Positions 1 through 5,231 of a stretch of DNA of 5,280 bases are shown here, one piece after another. Every line of letters starts with the position of its first letter. The stretch's first letter is position 1. The notes under the pieces were generated by a model that did no database searches, was not told where the DNA came from, and saw only the letters and a program-made list of their open reading frames with translations. The position numbers were made by a program, and so were the translations under genes. The stretch comes from JANNVZ01 sp046155615 (lineage in GTDB: Bacteria; Bacteroidota; Bacteroidia; Flavobacteriales_D; Sanyastnellaceae), in contig JBJXFP010000139.1 of NCBI GenBank assembly GCA_046155615.1, positions 1 through 5,280 on the forward strand, written 5' to 3'.

Positions 1-106
1 CTCCGCCATAAATCACTCCGGGAATGCGACCACTGATTCGCAAATCCGCTGCGCCTCTTCTTCCTACGTTCTCTCTTGGAGAACCGCTCAATGAAACTTG
101 TTTCAT
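1..106 (-). CDS. rplY: 50S ribosomal protein L25 (Ctc/RplY family), N-terminal 35 codons, cut by window edge
   Basis: This is a partial gene reading leftwards from an ATG at 106-104 and still open at position 1. The translation begins MKQVSLSGSPRENVG and continues with the L25 signature ending in RIPGVIYGG (residues 27-35). That pattern (a short first strand, a basic stretch, then G-x-I-P-x-V-x-Y-G-G) is typical of the N-terminal 5S rRNA-binding domain of L25/Ctc. L25 binds 5S rRNA in the large ribosomal subunit; family knowledge says longer bacterial forms add a C-terminal beta domain, which lies outside this window. The gene starts 34 bases after the prs stop on the same strand with no terminator between, so they are probably co-transcribed. 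The prs-ctc order is also known from Bacillus. No Shine-Dalgarno sequence precedes the ATG; the leader is AT-rich, as is common in Bacteroidota. The identification rests on only 35 residues but the motif is distinctive. Confidence 0.9.
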   Translation of the reverse strand, partial: MKQVSLSGSPRENVGRRGAADLRISGRIPGVIYGG

Positions 107-140
107 GTGTTTATGGTTTTTATTGAATTAAAAAAATGAA

Positions 141-1082
141 TTACGAAATAATAAAATTGGAGCTGATGCTCTTGTTCTCTATCAGGTTGTGAAGCACGCC
201 ACTGAAAAGCGGGGCAATGTTCAGCACCTTTATCTTGTCCATAGGGCGTCCTTCTTTGAGCGGTATGCTGTCGGTCACTATCAGCTCCAGCAGGGCCGAT
301 GCATCGATGCGCTCGTAGGCCTGGCTGCTGAGTACTGCGTGGGTGCAGATGGCCCGAACGGTAAGTGCTCCGTTCTCGAGCATCATCTCTGCGGCTTTGC
401 AAAGGGTGCCTGCGGTGTCACACATATCATCTACTATCACTACGTTCTTGCCTTTCACATCGCCTATCACCGTCATGCTCTCCACCTGGTTGGCCACTTT
501 GCGCTGCTTGTAGCTGATGGCTAAGTCGCATCCCAGCAGTTTAGCATAGGCATTGGCGCGCTTGGTACCTCCCGTGTCGGGTGCGGCCACCACCAGATTT
601 TCTATGTGCAATTTTTCTAAGTAAGGAACGAAGATGGTGCTGGCGTACAAGTGGTCCACAGGTACTTCGAAAAAGCCCTGTATCTGCTCGGCATGCAGGT
701 CCATGGTGATGACACGATCCACACCGGCTGCGGTGAGCAGATTGGCCACTAACTTGGCGCCTATGGCCACACGGGGTTTGTCCTTTCTGTCTTGCCGGGC
801 CAGCCCGAAGTAGGGCATCACTGCTACTATGCGCTTGGCCGAAGCACGCTTGGCGGCATCTATTAGCAGCAGCAGTTCCATCAGGTTGTCGCTTGGCGGA
901 AAAGTGCTTTGCACAATGATTACCTCTTTGCCACGCACGGTTTCCTCAATGCTGGGTTGAAACTCGCCATCGCTGAAGCGCTGAATGATCACATTGCCCA
1001 GCTCCACCCCAAACTCACGCGCGATTTGTTCGCCCATGTTGCGGGAGGCAGAGCCAGCAAGGATTTTTACCATTTCGTGCAT
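141..1082 (-). CDS. prs: Ribose-phosphate pyrophosphokinase (PRPP synthetase)
   Basis: This cytoplasmic enzyme transfers pyrophosphate from ATP to ribose 5-phosphate, making PRPP for purine, pyrimidine, histidine, tryptophan and NAD synthesis. With the ATG at 1082 it has 313 residues, matching the usual 310-320 of class I bacterial enzymes. Visible motifs, in order: FSDGE (36-40), the ATP-contacting segment YFGLARQDRKDKPR (91-104), MDLHAEQIQGFF with the catalytic/metal-site His130 (127-138), the flexible catalytic loop KQRKVANQVE with Lys192 and Arg194 (192-201), the ribose-phosphate loop VDDMCDTAGT (217-226) and TDSIPL (270-275). No key residue is missing. An upstream in-frame ATG at 1178 would add 32 residues unlike the family, and it lies upstream of the predicted promoter, so I reject it. 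A second ATG at 1073 (Met4) is also possible and would give 310 residues. L25 follows 34 bases downstream. Confidence 0.97.
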   Translation of the reverse strand: MHEMVKILAGSASRNMGEQIAREFGVELGNVIIQRFSDGEFQPSIEETVRGKEVIIVQSTFPPSDNLMELLLLIDAAKRASAKRIVAVMPYFGLARQDRKDKPRVAIGAKLVANLLTAAGVDRVITMDLHAEQIQGFFEVPVDHLYASTIFVPYLEKLHIENLVVAAPDTGGTKRANAYAKLLGCDLAISYKQRKVANQVESMTVIGDVKGKNVVIVDDMCDTAGTLCKAAEMMLENGALTVRAICTHAVLSSQAYERIDASALLELIVTDSIPLKEGRPMDKIKVLNIAPLFSGVLHNLIENKSISSNFIIS

Positions 1083-1112
1083 TGTTCCTGATGTTCCTTT
1101 TTTTCTGGAAAA

Positions 1113-1133
1113 GGGCGGCAAATATAGCCGCCC
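1113..1133. repeat. Perfect 7-bp inverted repeat enclosing the prs -7 box
   Basis: GGGCGGC (1113-1119) and GCCGCCC (1127-1133) form a perfect inverted repeat around the 7-base AT centre AAATATA. The centre holds most of the TATATTTG box of the prs promoter. It could be an operator whose occupancy blocks the promoter, or a GC clamp that forms a small hairpin. The minus-strand copy is followed by TTTT, as in a weak intrinsic terminator, but no upstream minus-strand gene would need one. The repeat is seen directly; the operator role is inference. Confidence 0.6.
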
Positions 1134-1149
1134 TGATACACGGTGCAAA
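1119..1149 (-). promoter_or_regulatory. Bacteroidota-type promoter for prs
   Basis: On the minus strand the sequence reads TTTG (1149-1146), a 19-base spacer, then TATATTTG (1126-1119). This is an exact match to the Bacteroidota sigma-A consensus TTTG-N19-TAnnTTTG. It lies 37-67 bases before the prs ATG at 1082, so transcription should begin near 1112-1116 with a leader of about 30 bases. This placement supports 1082 over 1178 as the translation start. The -7 box sits inside a perfect inverted repeat, described separately. Confidence 0.75.
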
Positions 1150-1244
1150 GGGGAAAGTGGGGCTGCCTGTTGTGACATTCACAAGAATGATGTGGCCCGA
1201 TAGCACAGGGCTACTTGTAGTTTTACATCATTCATTTTTCAATC

Positions 1245-2876
1245 ATGAACAGAACGCTACTCCTTTTTTCCTTACTTATTATGCACAATCCGGCAGAGGC
1301 ACAGTTGTTCGACTGGGCTATTGGATTGGGCAGCACGGGCTACGACACTGTTGAGTCCATTGATACCGACAATGCTGGCAACATCTATGTGGCGGGCCGT
1401 TTTGAAAACACGATGGATGCCGATCCGGGTGATGGTGTTTCTGACCTTGTTTCATTGGGCAGCTATGATGTGTACGTGGCCAAGTATTCACTGGCAGGGG
1501 CGCTCATCTGGGCGCTATCAGTGGGAGGGCCGCAAACACAATATCCTTCTGAGGTTGTCTTTTACAACAATGCACTTTATATCACCGGAGCTTTTCGGAA
1601 TACGGTGGACTTTGACCCCGGCCCGGCTGCCGATCCCATCACCTCTGCGGGTGACGAAGACATTTTTCTTATGAAGCTCACTAATGACGGTGGTTACCTC
1701 TGGACTAAGACTGTCGGTGGCGCGGGCGAAGATCATCCCGATGGTCTATCATTAGACAACGATGGCAATATGATCCTGTGCGGACTCTACTCGGGCACGG
1801 TGGATTTTGATCCCAACGCAGGCACTTCTAATCTTACCTCCAGCGGCAGTCAGGATTGTTTTCTGATGAAGCTGGATGCTACGGGTACGCTGGAGTGGGC
1901 ATACAGCATCGGCACTCCGGAGGGCGAATTTTGCTACGATGTGGAGACAGATGCCGCAGGAAATGTTTTTGCCTGCGGACTGTTTTACGGCACACTCGAT
2001 TTTGAACCCGGCCCGGGCAGTTTCCCGCTTGTTGCAGGCAACAATTACAGCCAGTGTTTCCTGCTGAAATGGACTACCGATGGTGTCTTCGCTTGGGCCG
2101 GCATGTTTGGCGGAAGCCAGTCGGACAGCGCTTATGATTTGACCATTGATGACACAGGCGCTGTTATCGTCACGGGATATTTTAATGGCAATGGCGATTT
2201 TGATCCGGGAGCGGGTGTCTTCACCTTGCTCACGGAGTCCAGTCTTTTTTATGCCGATTTATTCATTCTTAAACTGATGAACGATGGCACTTTCGACTGG
2301 GCGCTGGGCATAGGGGTGAATGGAAGCCTGCAAACGGGCTATGCCGTGGATACTAAGAGCAACGGGAACATCTGCGTGACAGGGATGTACGATGCTGCGG
2401 TGGATTTCGACCCGGGGGCCGGTGTTAATACCCTTACTAACTATGGCATCGGTGATGCATTTATTCTTGAGTTAAATGAACAGGGCGATTTTCTTTATGC
2501 AGGGCATGTGGGCGGCAGTCAGGGCGATTTTGGCAGTGCCATCGTTTACACCACCGGGGGTATGGTGGCAGGAGGATCTTTTTCATGGTCGGGGGTGGAC
2601 TTAGATCCGGGTGACGATACTTTTTTAGTCACCTCAACCTCTTTTAGTAATGATGGTTTTGTCATCGGCCTGTCCTCTTCAGAAGAATGTACCACGGAGA
2701 CTTGCGCAGGCGACTTTGATGCCGACAGCGTGATTGGTGTTATGGACCTGATGGCCTTCATTGCCGCTTACCAATGCAACAGCAACTGCTGCCCCTACGA
2801 CCTGACCAATGACGGGCTGGTAAGCGTGACTGACCTTATTAGCTTCATAGGGCTGTTTGGGAGCATTTGTCCTTAG
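1245..2876 (+). CDS. Secreted seven-repeat beta-propeller-like protein with C-terminal dockerin-like domain
   Basis: This 543-residue protein is probably exported by Sec. Residues 1-19 form a signal peptide (Arg3, hydrophobic 5-13, likely cleavage after PAEA before Gln20). Residues about 20-476 hold seven repeats of 64-69 residues, resembling SBBP-type repeats. Each has an aspartate-rich D-x-D-P-G loop (D60, D124, D189, E254, D320, D389, D454), a following D/Q-x-[FY]-[LIV]-x-K-[LY] strand, and usually a W[AT] strand and a DNAGNI-type turn. Seven copies suggest one closed seven-bladed propeller. Residues 490-542 look like two dockerin/EF-hand calcium loops with flanking cysteines. No type IX sorting domain is apparent, so localisation is uncertain. 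The ATG at 1245 directly begins the signal peptide. Upstream, TAGTTTTA at 1218-1225 is a weak -7 candidate without a good -33 box. The gene diverges from prs and converges on the small ORF. No terminator is visible after the stop. Substrate and function are unknown; similar proteins are usually annotated as SBBP repeat or hypothetical proteins. Confidence 0.92.
   Translation: MNRTLLLFSLLIMHNPAEAQLFDWAIGLGSTGYDTVESIDTDNAGNIYVAGRFENTMDADPGDGVSDLVSLGSYDVYVAKYSLAGALIWALSVGGPQTQYPSEVVFYNNALYITGAFRNTVDFDPGPAADPITSAGDEDIFLMKLTNDGGYLWTKTVGGAGEDHPDGLSLDNDGNMILCGLYSGTVDFDPNAGTSNLTSSGSQDCFLMKLDATGTLEWAYSIGTPEGEFCYDVETDAAGNVFACGLFYGTLDFEPGPGSFPLVAGNNYSQCFLLKWTTDGVFAWAGMFGGSQSDSAYDLTIDDTGAVIVTGYFNGNGDFDPGAGVFTLLTESSLFYADLFILKLMNDGTFDWALGIGVNGSLQTGYAVDTKSNGNICVTGMYDAAVDFDPGAGVNTLTNYGIGDAFILELNEQGDFLYAGHVGGSQGDFGSAIVYTTGGMVAGGSFSWSGVDLDPGDDTFLVTSTSFSNDGFVIGLSSSEECTTETCAGDFDADSVIGVMDLMAFIAAYQCNSNCCPYDLTNDGLVSVTDLISFIGLFGSICP
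1302..2672 (+). repeat. Seven tandem protein repeats of about 65 residues (predicted propeller blades)
   Basis: The conserved D-x-D-P-G or variant loops fall at residues 60, 124, 189, 254, 320, 389 and 454 of the encoded protein, giving spacings of 64, 65, 65, 66, 69 and 65 residues. Variants are DADPG in unit 1, DFDPN in unit 3, DFEPG in unit 4 and DLDPG in unit 7; units 2, 5 and 6 keep DFDPG. The units have diverged clearly in DNA sequence, so the expansion is old. The regular period and count are seen directly; the propeller fold is inferred. Confidence 0.85.
2712..2870 (+). other. Dockerin-like paired calcium-loop domain at the C-terminus
   Basis: Residues 490-542 hold two 12-residue loops with EF-hand spacing. 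Loop 1, DFDADSVIGVMD, has Asp at loop positions 1, 3, 5 and 12. Loop 2, DLTNDGLVSVTD, has Asp at 1, 5 and 12, with Thr at 3. Each is followed by a similar hydrophobic helix (LMAFIAAY and LISFIGLF), the duplicated architecture of type I dockerins. Cysteines 482, 487, 511, 515, 516 and 542 surround the loops and could form disulfides after export. Canonical dockerins bind cohesins in cellulosomes. No cohesin is encoded in the window, so a cell-surface anchoring or assembly role is only an inference. Confidence 0.7.
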
Positions 2877-2906
2877 TATGTGATGGGGTTAATGGGGGGC
2901 ATCCGC

Positions 2907-3164
2907 TCACCTCTCGCGCACCACAAACCACAAGCCCTTGTCCAGGTCTTCGGACACTTCATACAAGTGGCCATTGTCATGGCTGATGCGGGTACACAGG
3001 TCGCGCAGATTGCGGCTCCGGGGGTTGTATTCCTGCGGATAAATCTTGACCACCTCGCCTACCTCAAGGTCTTCTATCAGTAGCCGGATGGGGTGCTTGC
3101 GTCTGCGGTGTTTGCGCAGTCTCAGGTTTTGCAATTCTTCAGGGTTTACTTTTTGGCTTAGCAT
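2907..3164 (-). CDS. Small basic hypothetical protein (85 aa)
   Basis: I do not recognise this protein with confidence. It starts at the ATG 3164-3162 and ends with TGA at 2909-2907, converging on the propeller gene with a 30-base gap. Residues 16-23 (RLRKHRRR) form a strongly basic cluster. After it, residues 27-46 read like a beta-rich segment (IRLLIEDLEVGEVVKIYP). Residues 52-85 alternate charged and hydrophobic residues and end in GLWFVVRER. The pattern L-x-V-G-E, then an R-L-R-x-L-x-x-R-I stretch, then G-x-W-x-V-x-R is reminiscent of small uncharacterised proteins seen in Bacteroidota phages and mobile elements, but that is an impression. No signal peptide or membrane segment is present. 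No Shine-Dalgarno sequence precedes the ATG; CAAATTTG further upstream is a one-mismatch -7 box without a clear -33 box. A nucleic-acid-binding role is possible from the charge, no more. Confidence 0.6.
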   Translation of the reverse strand: MLSQKVNPEELQNLRLRKHRRRKHPIRLLIEDLEVGEVVKIYPQEYNPRSRNLRDLCTRISHDNGHLYEVSEDLDKGLWFVVRER

Positions 3165-3265
3165 GTTGAGGTAAATAGTTTGTTTTTTAGTAACGAGTTA
3201 CAAATTTGGCTGCCGTGCCCTCATTTCGGTACGGGTTCAGAGGGCTTTTCTTTGAAATTTTATTA

Positions 3266-3491
3266 ACTTGTTCTCCACATGCGTTAGTTGCGCTTATGCG
3301 TTGTTAACTGGTGCTTAGCTGGTGCTCACTGGTGCTTAACTGGTTCTTATGTGGTTCTCAACTTGCGTTAGTGGTGCTTCAAAGGGTGCTTAATGCGCTT
3401 CAACGGGTTCCAGTGGTACTTCAATGGGTACCAGTAGTCTTTAGAATGCAATTGATGCGCCCACTGGTGCTATTGGTGCTTAGTGCAATTG
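3266..3491. repeat. Degenerate tandem array of about 22 units of 10-11 bases
   Basis: The 3165-3632 interval has no gene; about half of it is this array. Read on the plus strand the units fit a consensus near ACTGGTGCTTA. The clearest copies are ACTGGTGCTTA (3307-3317), GCTGGTGCTC (3318-3327), ACTGGTGCTTA (3328-3338), ACTGGTTCTTA (3339-3349), TGTGGTTCTCA (3350-3360), GTGGTGCTTCA (3371-3381), AAGGGTGCTTA (3382-3392) and ATTGGTGCTTA (3472-3482). My segmentation gives 22 units over 226 bases, 9-12 bases each, mean about 10.3. An octamer TGCAATTG occurs twice near the end (3447-3454, 3484-3491). The plus-strand ORF running through it (3311-3523) encodes only low-complexity Leu/Val/Gln peptide and is treated as a by-product of the repeat. 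Function is unknown. Confidence 0.75.
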
Positions 3492-3534
3492 TATTCCAGC
3501 CCACCCAAATTGTTCATTTCTAAAGGCTTCAGAA

Positions 3535-3567
3535 TTTGGAATTGCCTCGTGCATGGCGGTAGGTTTC
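3535..3567 (+). promoter_or_regulatory. Candidate promoter for the 308-residue protein gene
   Basis: TTTG (3535-3538), a 21-base spacer and TAGGTTTC (3560-3567) fit the Bacteroidota promoter pattern with one mismatch in the -7 box. It would give a leader of about 60 bases before the ATG at 3633. That leader contains a small CCCC-agaga-GGGG hairpin (about 3580-3592), which may be coincidental. Its position just after the repeat array makes it the most plausible promoter for the downstream gene. Confidence 0.4.
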
Positions 3568-3632
3568 GGTCAGTTAAGCCCCAGAGAGGGGTCACAATTC
3601 AAACAAATTATTCACCTAAAAAAAGTAAAACA

Positions 3633-4559
3633 ATGGCACAAAACACAGTTCAGAATTTCAACATGACATTCAACCTGCTCACTGAGCGGGCGCGCACACA
3701 GCATCAGAATGCGGGACAGGACTTAGCCCTCTTCACCGTGCGCTTTCCGTGGTTAACACAATCCTGGCTGGATGATTACTTAGCAGACATCGATGAGGCA
3801 GACAACTACCCCAGCGATGATGATCTGGTGACAGGCCTCACTGTGCTAACCTACGACCTGGGCGAAACCCATAAAGCAAGCCGCCTGGCGCTGAATGTGG
3901 TAGATGCTTATGCCACCATCATGTGGCCTAAGGAAAAGGTGCTCCAGCGCCAATTTGGACAGGACCGCTGGCAGAAGGCTTATGGCAACAGCACCTTGCT
4001 CAATGATGTGCTGCGCTTTGCCTTCAACAGGTGCAGCATTGCCACCATCAAAGCCGACCTCTTCAGCAAAGGCATGGCGCAGGGCGATATAGATGTGCTT
4101 AACAGCTTAGCCAATGAGATAACCAATAAAAACATGCTGCAGGAAGAGGCCAAGACTGACCGCAAGATAAGCACCCGCACACGCCTGCTGCTGCACAACG
4201 GGGTGCACGAGAAGATGGCACTGGTAGCCGTGTGCAGCACGGCGGTATGGCCCGACAATGCGGAGAAACAGGAGCAGTATCAGGTATATCCTACGGGCCA
4301 TGGCAGCCCCACTACCAACCTGAACCTCACCATCATTCGCAATGGAGCGGCACTGCCCGACACACAGGTAACACTCACCAACACGGCACTGGCTACCCAA
4401 ACTACTGATGCCAATGGCATAGCAAGCTTCAGCAGTGTGGACTTGCCCGAATTTGTGGATGTGCTGGTGGACAACCTGGGCACAGTGTGGAACCGCCCCG
4501 CCCTGCCGGTCAACATGGGGGTGATCAACAATGTGGTGATCAACTTGAACGAGTTGTAG
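3633..4559 (+). CDS. Uncharacterised 308-aa protein with C-terminal Ig-like/carboxypeptidase-regulatory-like domain
   Basis: I do not recognise the full-length family. The ATG at 3633 begins MAQNTVQNFNMTF and follows an A-rich leader. The frame stays open upstream to 3483, but those 50 residues come from repeat-flanking intergenic sequence and the candidate promoter, so I exclude them. Residues 12-205 appear mainly helical and polar, with aromatic-rich stretches (FPWLTQSWLDDYL at 38-50, MWPKEKVLQRQFGQDRW at 97-113). Residues about 226-308 form a beta domain with the pattern LTIIRNGAALPDTQVTLTN, then TTDANGIASF and a DVLVDN strand. This is the classic layout of carboxypeptidase-regulatory-like/CnaB-type Ig folds (TDxxG turn). 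There is no signal peptide or membrane segment, unusual for a protein with such a domain in Bacteroidota, so it may act inside the cell or be exported by a non-Sec route. It is single and monocistronic, ending 28 bases before a strong terminator. Confidence 0.88.
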   Translation: MAQNTVQNFNMTFNLLTERARTQHQNAGQDLALFTVRFPWLTQSWLDDYLADIDEADNYPSDDDLVTGLTVLTYDLGETHKASRLALNVVDAYATIMWPKEKVLQRQFGQDRWQKAYGNSTLLNDVLRFAFNRCSIATIKADLFSKGMAQGDIDVLNSLANEITNKNMLQEEAKTDRKISTRTRLLLHNGVHEKMALVAVCSTAVWPDNAEKQEQYQVYPTGHGSPTTNLNLTIIRNGAALPDTQVTLTNTALATQTTDANGIASFSSVDLPEFVDVLVDNLGTVWNRPALPVNMGVINNVVINLNEL

Positions 4560-4587
4560 GCGGATACTTATATATAGGTAGGTAACG

Positions 4588-4641
4588 AAAACCGCCCCCT
4601 GCTGGACAGCCCCCCCCCGTCCAGCAGGGGGCGGTTTTTTT
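4588..4641 (+). terminator. Strong intrinsic terminator, 20-bp perfect stem with poly-C loop
   Basis: The left arm 4588-4607 (AAAACCGCCCCCTGCTGGAC) pairs perfectly with 4619-4638, leaving an 11-base loop AGCCCCCCCCC, and the stem runs into seven Ts (4635-4641). It starts 28 bases after the stop of the 308-residue protein gene. The AAAA/TTTT ends also let it terminate minus-strand transcription. The loop contains a run of nine Cs, an unusually homopolymeric loop that may vary in length between strains or sequencing reads. Confidence 0.96.
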
Positions 4642-4729
4642 CATTTGGAAAAATGGGAAACCTGTATATGTTTGTTCTGCTTAGACCTTATTGACAATCC
4701 GTTGACTAATACAACTTCCAATGAAAATG

Positions 4730-4822
4730 AGGAGTTTGAGGGGGTCGCTGAAAGTGCAACCTCCTATGGCCATGGAAGTGTGAACCATGGAACAGAATAC
4801 AATCTCCCTTTGTCAAACTCCT
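4730..4822. repeat. Perfect 10-bp inverted repeat, arms 73 bases apart
   Basis: AGGAGTTTGA at 4730-4739 is the exact reverse complement of TCAAACTCCT at 4813-4822. The intervening 73 bases include two direct copies of CCATGGAA (4770-4777 and 4785-4792). A long-range stem or a recombination relic are both possible; chance cannot be excluded for 10 bp. Confidence 0.5.
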
Positions 4823-4966
4823 ATGAAGAAAAAAGTGAACCCCGGAGAATCAAACCTTCGCAAAACCAGCAGATTTGTGTTGGATATGCGAAGGTTTTGT
4901 TGGGGGAGTTTCGCGTATTTGAATGTTAGCTGCAACTCTATGGCGACAGTGCAACCTTGAACATTG
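4755..4966. repeat. Possible degenerate direct repeat pair flanking the 11-bp inverted repeat
   Basis: Two segments of about 40 bases, beginning at 4755 and 4930, share ordered blocks. Both have TGCAAC, CTATGGC, AGTG, AACC and a GAACA end, separated by small gaps. The copies lie about 175 bases apart and enclose the 4852-4897 inverted repeat. I aligned them by eye and gaps are needed, so this is tentative. Confidence 0.35.
4852..4897. repeat. Perfect 11-bp inverted repeat with 24-base loop
   Basis: AAACCTTCGCA at 4852-4862 pairs with TGCGAAGGTTT at 4887-4897. The loop 4863-4886 itself holds short complementary pieces (CAAA and TTTG). There is no following T-run on the plus strand and no minus-strand gene ending here, so it is not an obvious terminator. 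It could be a structured RNA element or part of an intergenic repeat. Confidence 0.6.
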
Positions 4967-5023
4967 GAGCTTTGAACGAACAGTTTTTTGACAACTTGGA
5001 TAACAACCGACACAGCTTCTAAA

Positions 5024-5133
5024 GCCACCGCAAAATAATTTTATTAAAAAAGCCCACCCACAAAAAAGTTTAGCCACCGCACAAAACACACTTTCATTTT
5101 TTTGCCACACACAAAAGCCACCCCGAAAAAAAA
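5024..5133. repeat. Five-copy GCCACC(G)CACAAAA motif array
   Basis: Variants of one motif occur five times in the same orientation: GCCACCGCAAAA (5024-5035), GCCCACCCACAAAAAA (5052-5067), GCCACCGCACAAAA (5073-5086), GCCACACACAAAA (5104-5116) and GCCACCCCGAAAAAAAA (5117-5133). Starts are 28, 21, 31 and 13 bases apart, so it is not a simple tandem repeat. The array lies 57-166 bases before the first operator of the right-edge promoter, so it may be a regulatory array. The repeat is seen; its role is inference. Confidence 0.6.
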
Positions 5134-5147
5134 TGAAAGAGTGTTTT
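5083..5147. repeat. 21-bp inverted repeat with one mismatch
   Basis: The left arm (5083-5103, beginning AAAACACACTTTCATT) pairs with the right arm (5127-5147, ending GAAAGAGTGTTTT) over 21 bases with a single mismatch, around a 23-base loop. The loop contains copy 4 and much of copy 5 of the GCCACC motif. No T-run follows the stem on either strand, so an intrinsic terminator is unlikely. It could be a cruciform, a processed RNA hairpin or the end of a small mobile element. Confidence 0.7.
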
Positions 5148-5189
5148 CGCCAACGCTTTGTTCAGTTCACAGGTTGTTGAAAACTTTCG

Positions 5190-5206
5190 TGGACATTATT
5201 TGTCCA
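5190..5206. promoter_or_regulatory. Palindromic operator site 1 (TGGACA-N5-TGTCCA)
   Basis: TGGACATTATTTGTCCA is a perfect 6-bp palindrome around a 5-base AT-rich centre. It contains the TTTG -33 box (5199-5202) of the right-edge promoter. A dimeric DNA-binding protein bound here would block the promoter. It matches site 2 in both outer half-sites. Confidence 0.7.
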
Positions 5207-5231
5207 TCATAAAATTAGTTCTTTACCTTTG
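5199..5231 (+). promoter_or_regulatory. Promoter of the right-edge gene
   Basis: TTTG (5199-5202), a 21-base spacer and TACCTTTG (5224-5231) match the Bacteroidota consensus, with the -7 box exact. Transcription would start only about 10 bases before the ATG at 5246, giving a very short leader. Both boxes overlap a copy of the TGGAC-N7-GTCCA palindrome, so repression is the likely mode of control. Confidence 0.7.

Larger units (their letters stand above)
4642..5023. other. Non-coding stretch without a supported gene
   Basis: About 380 bases after the terminator have no convincing gene. The open frame 4645-4929 (plus) encodes a composition-poor 94-residue peptide with no recognisable domain, and starts only four bases after the terminator T-run. 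Minus-strand frames overlapping 4813-5110 are Cys/Lys-rich shadows of AT-rich repeats. The stretch does contain inverted and degenerate direct repeats, listed separately, and may be the remains of a mobile or intergenic repetitive element. Confidence 0.6.

Noticed and set aside
1..140. tRNA gene at the left edge
   Set aside because: No T-loop or cloverleaf pairing was found. The sequence translates on the minus strand to the L25 N-terminus instead.
1083..1178. N-terminal extension of prs to an ATG at 1178 (345 residues)
   Set aside because: The extra 32 residues do not look like the family, and the exact consensus promoter at 1119-1149 lies downstream of that ATG. The start at 1082 gives a normal 313-residue enzyme.
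2877..2906. Bidirectional terminator between the convergent propeller gene and small ORF
   Set aside because: The 30-base gap is G-rich but has no stem-loop with a T-run on either strand.
3266..3491. CRISPR array
   Set aside because: The units are 10-11 bases, contiguous and degenerate, without spacers, and no cas gene is present.
3311..3523. 70-residue Leu/Val-rich plus-strand ORF
   Set aside because: It is the translation of the degenerate 10-11 base repeat, with low-complexity composition and no independent evidence of coding.
3483..3632. N-terminal extension of the 308-residue protein to an ATG at 3483
   Set aside because: The 50 extra residues derive from the end of the repeat array and a candidate promoter region. 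The ATG at 3633 has a typical A-rich Bacteroidota leader.
4645..4929. 94-residue plus-strand ORF after the terminator
   Set aside because: It has no recognisable domain, irregular composition, crosses both inverted repeats and begins four bases after the terminator T-run.
4925..4966. Integron attC-like site suggested by GTTAGCTGCAAC
   Set aside because: GTTAGCT does not fit the GTTRRRY core (C in a purine position), and no matching RYYYAAC partner with attC spacing was found. No integrase or cassette is present.
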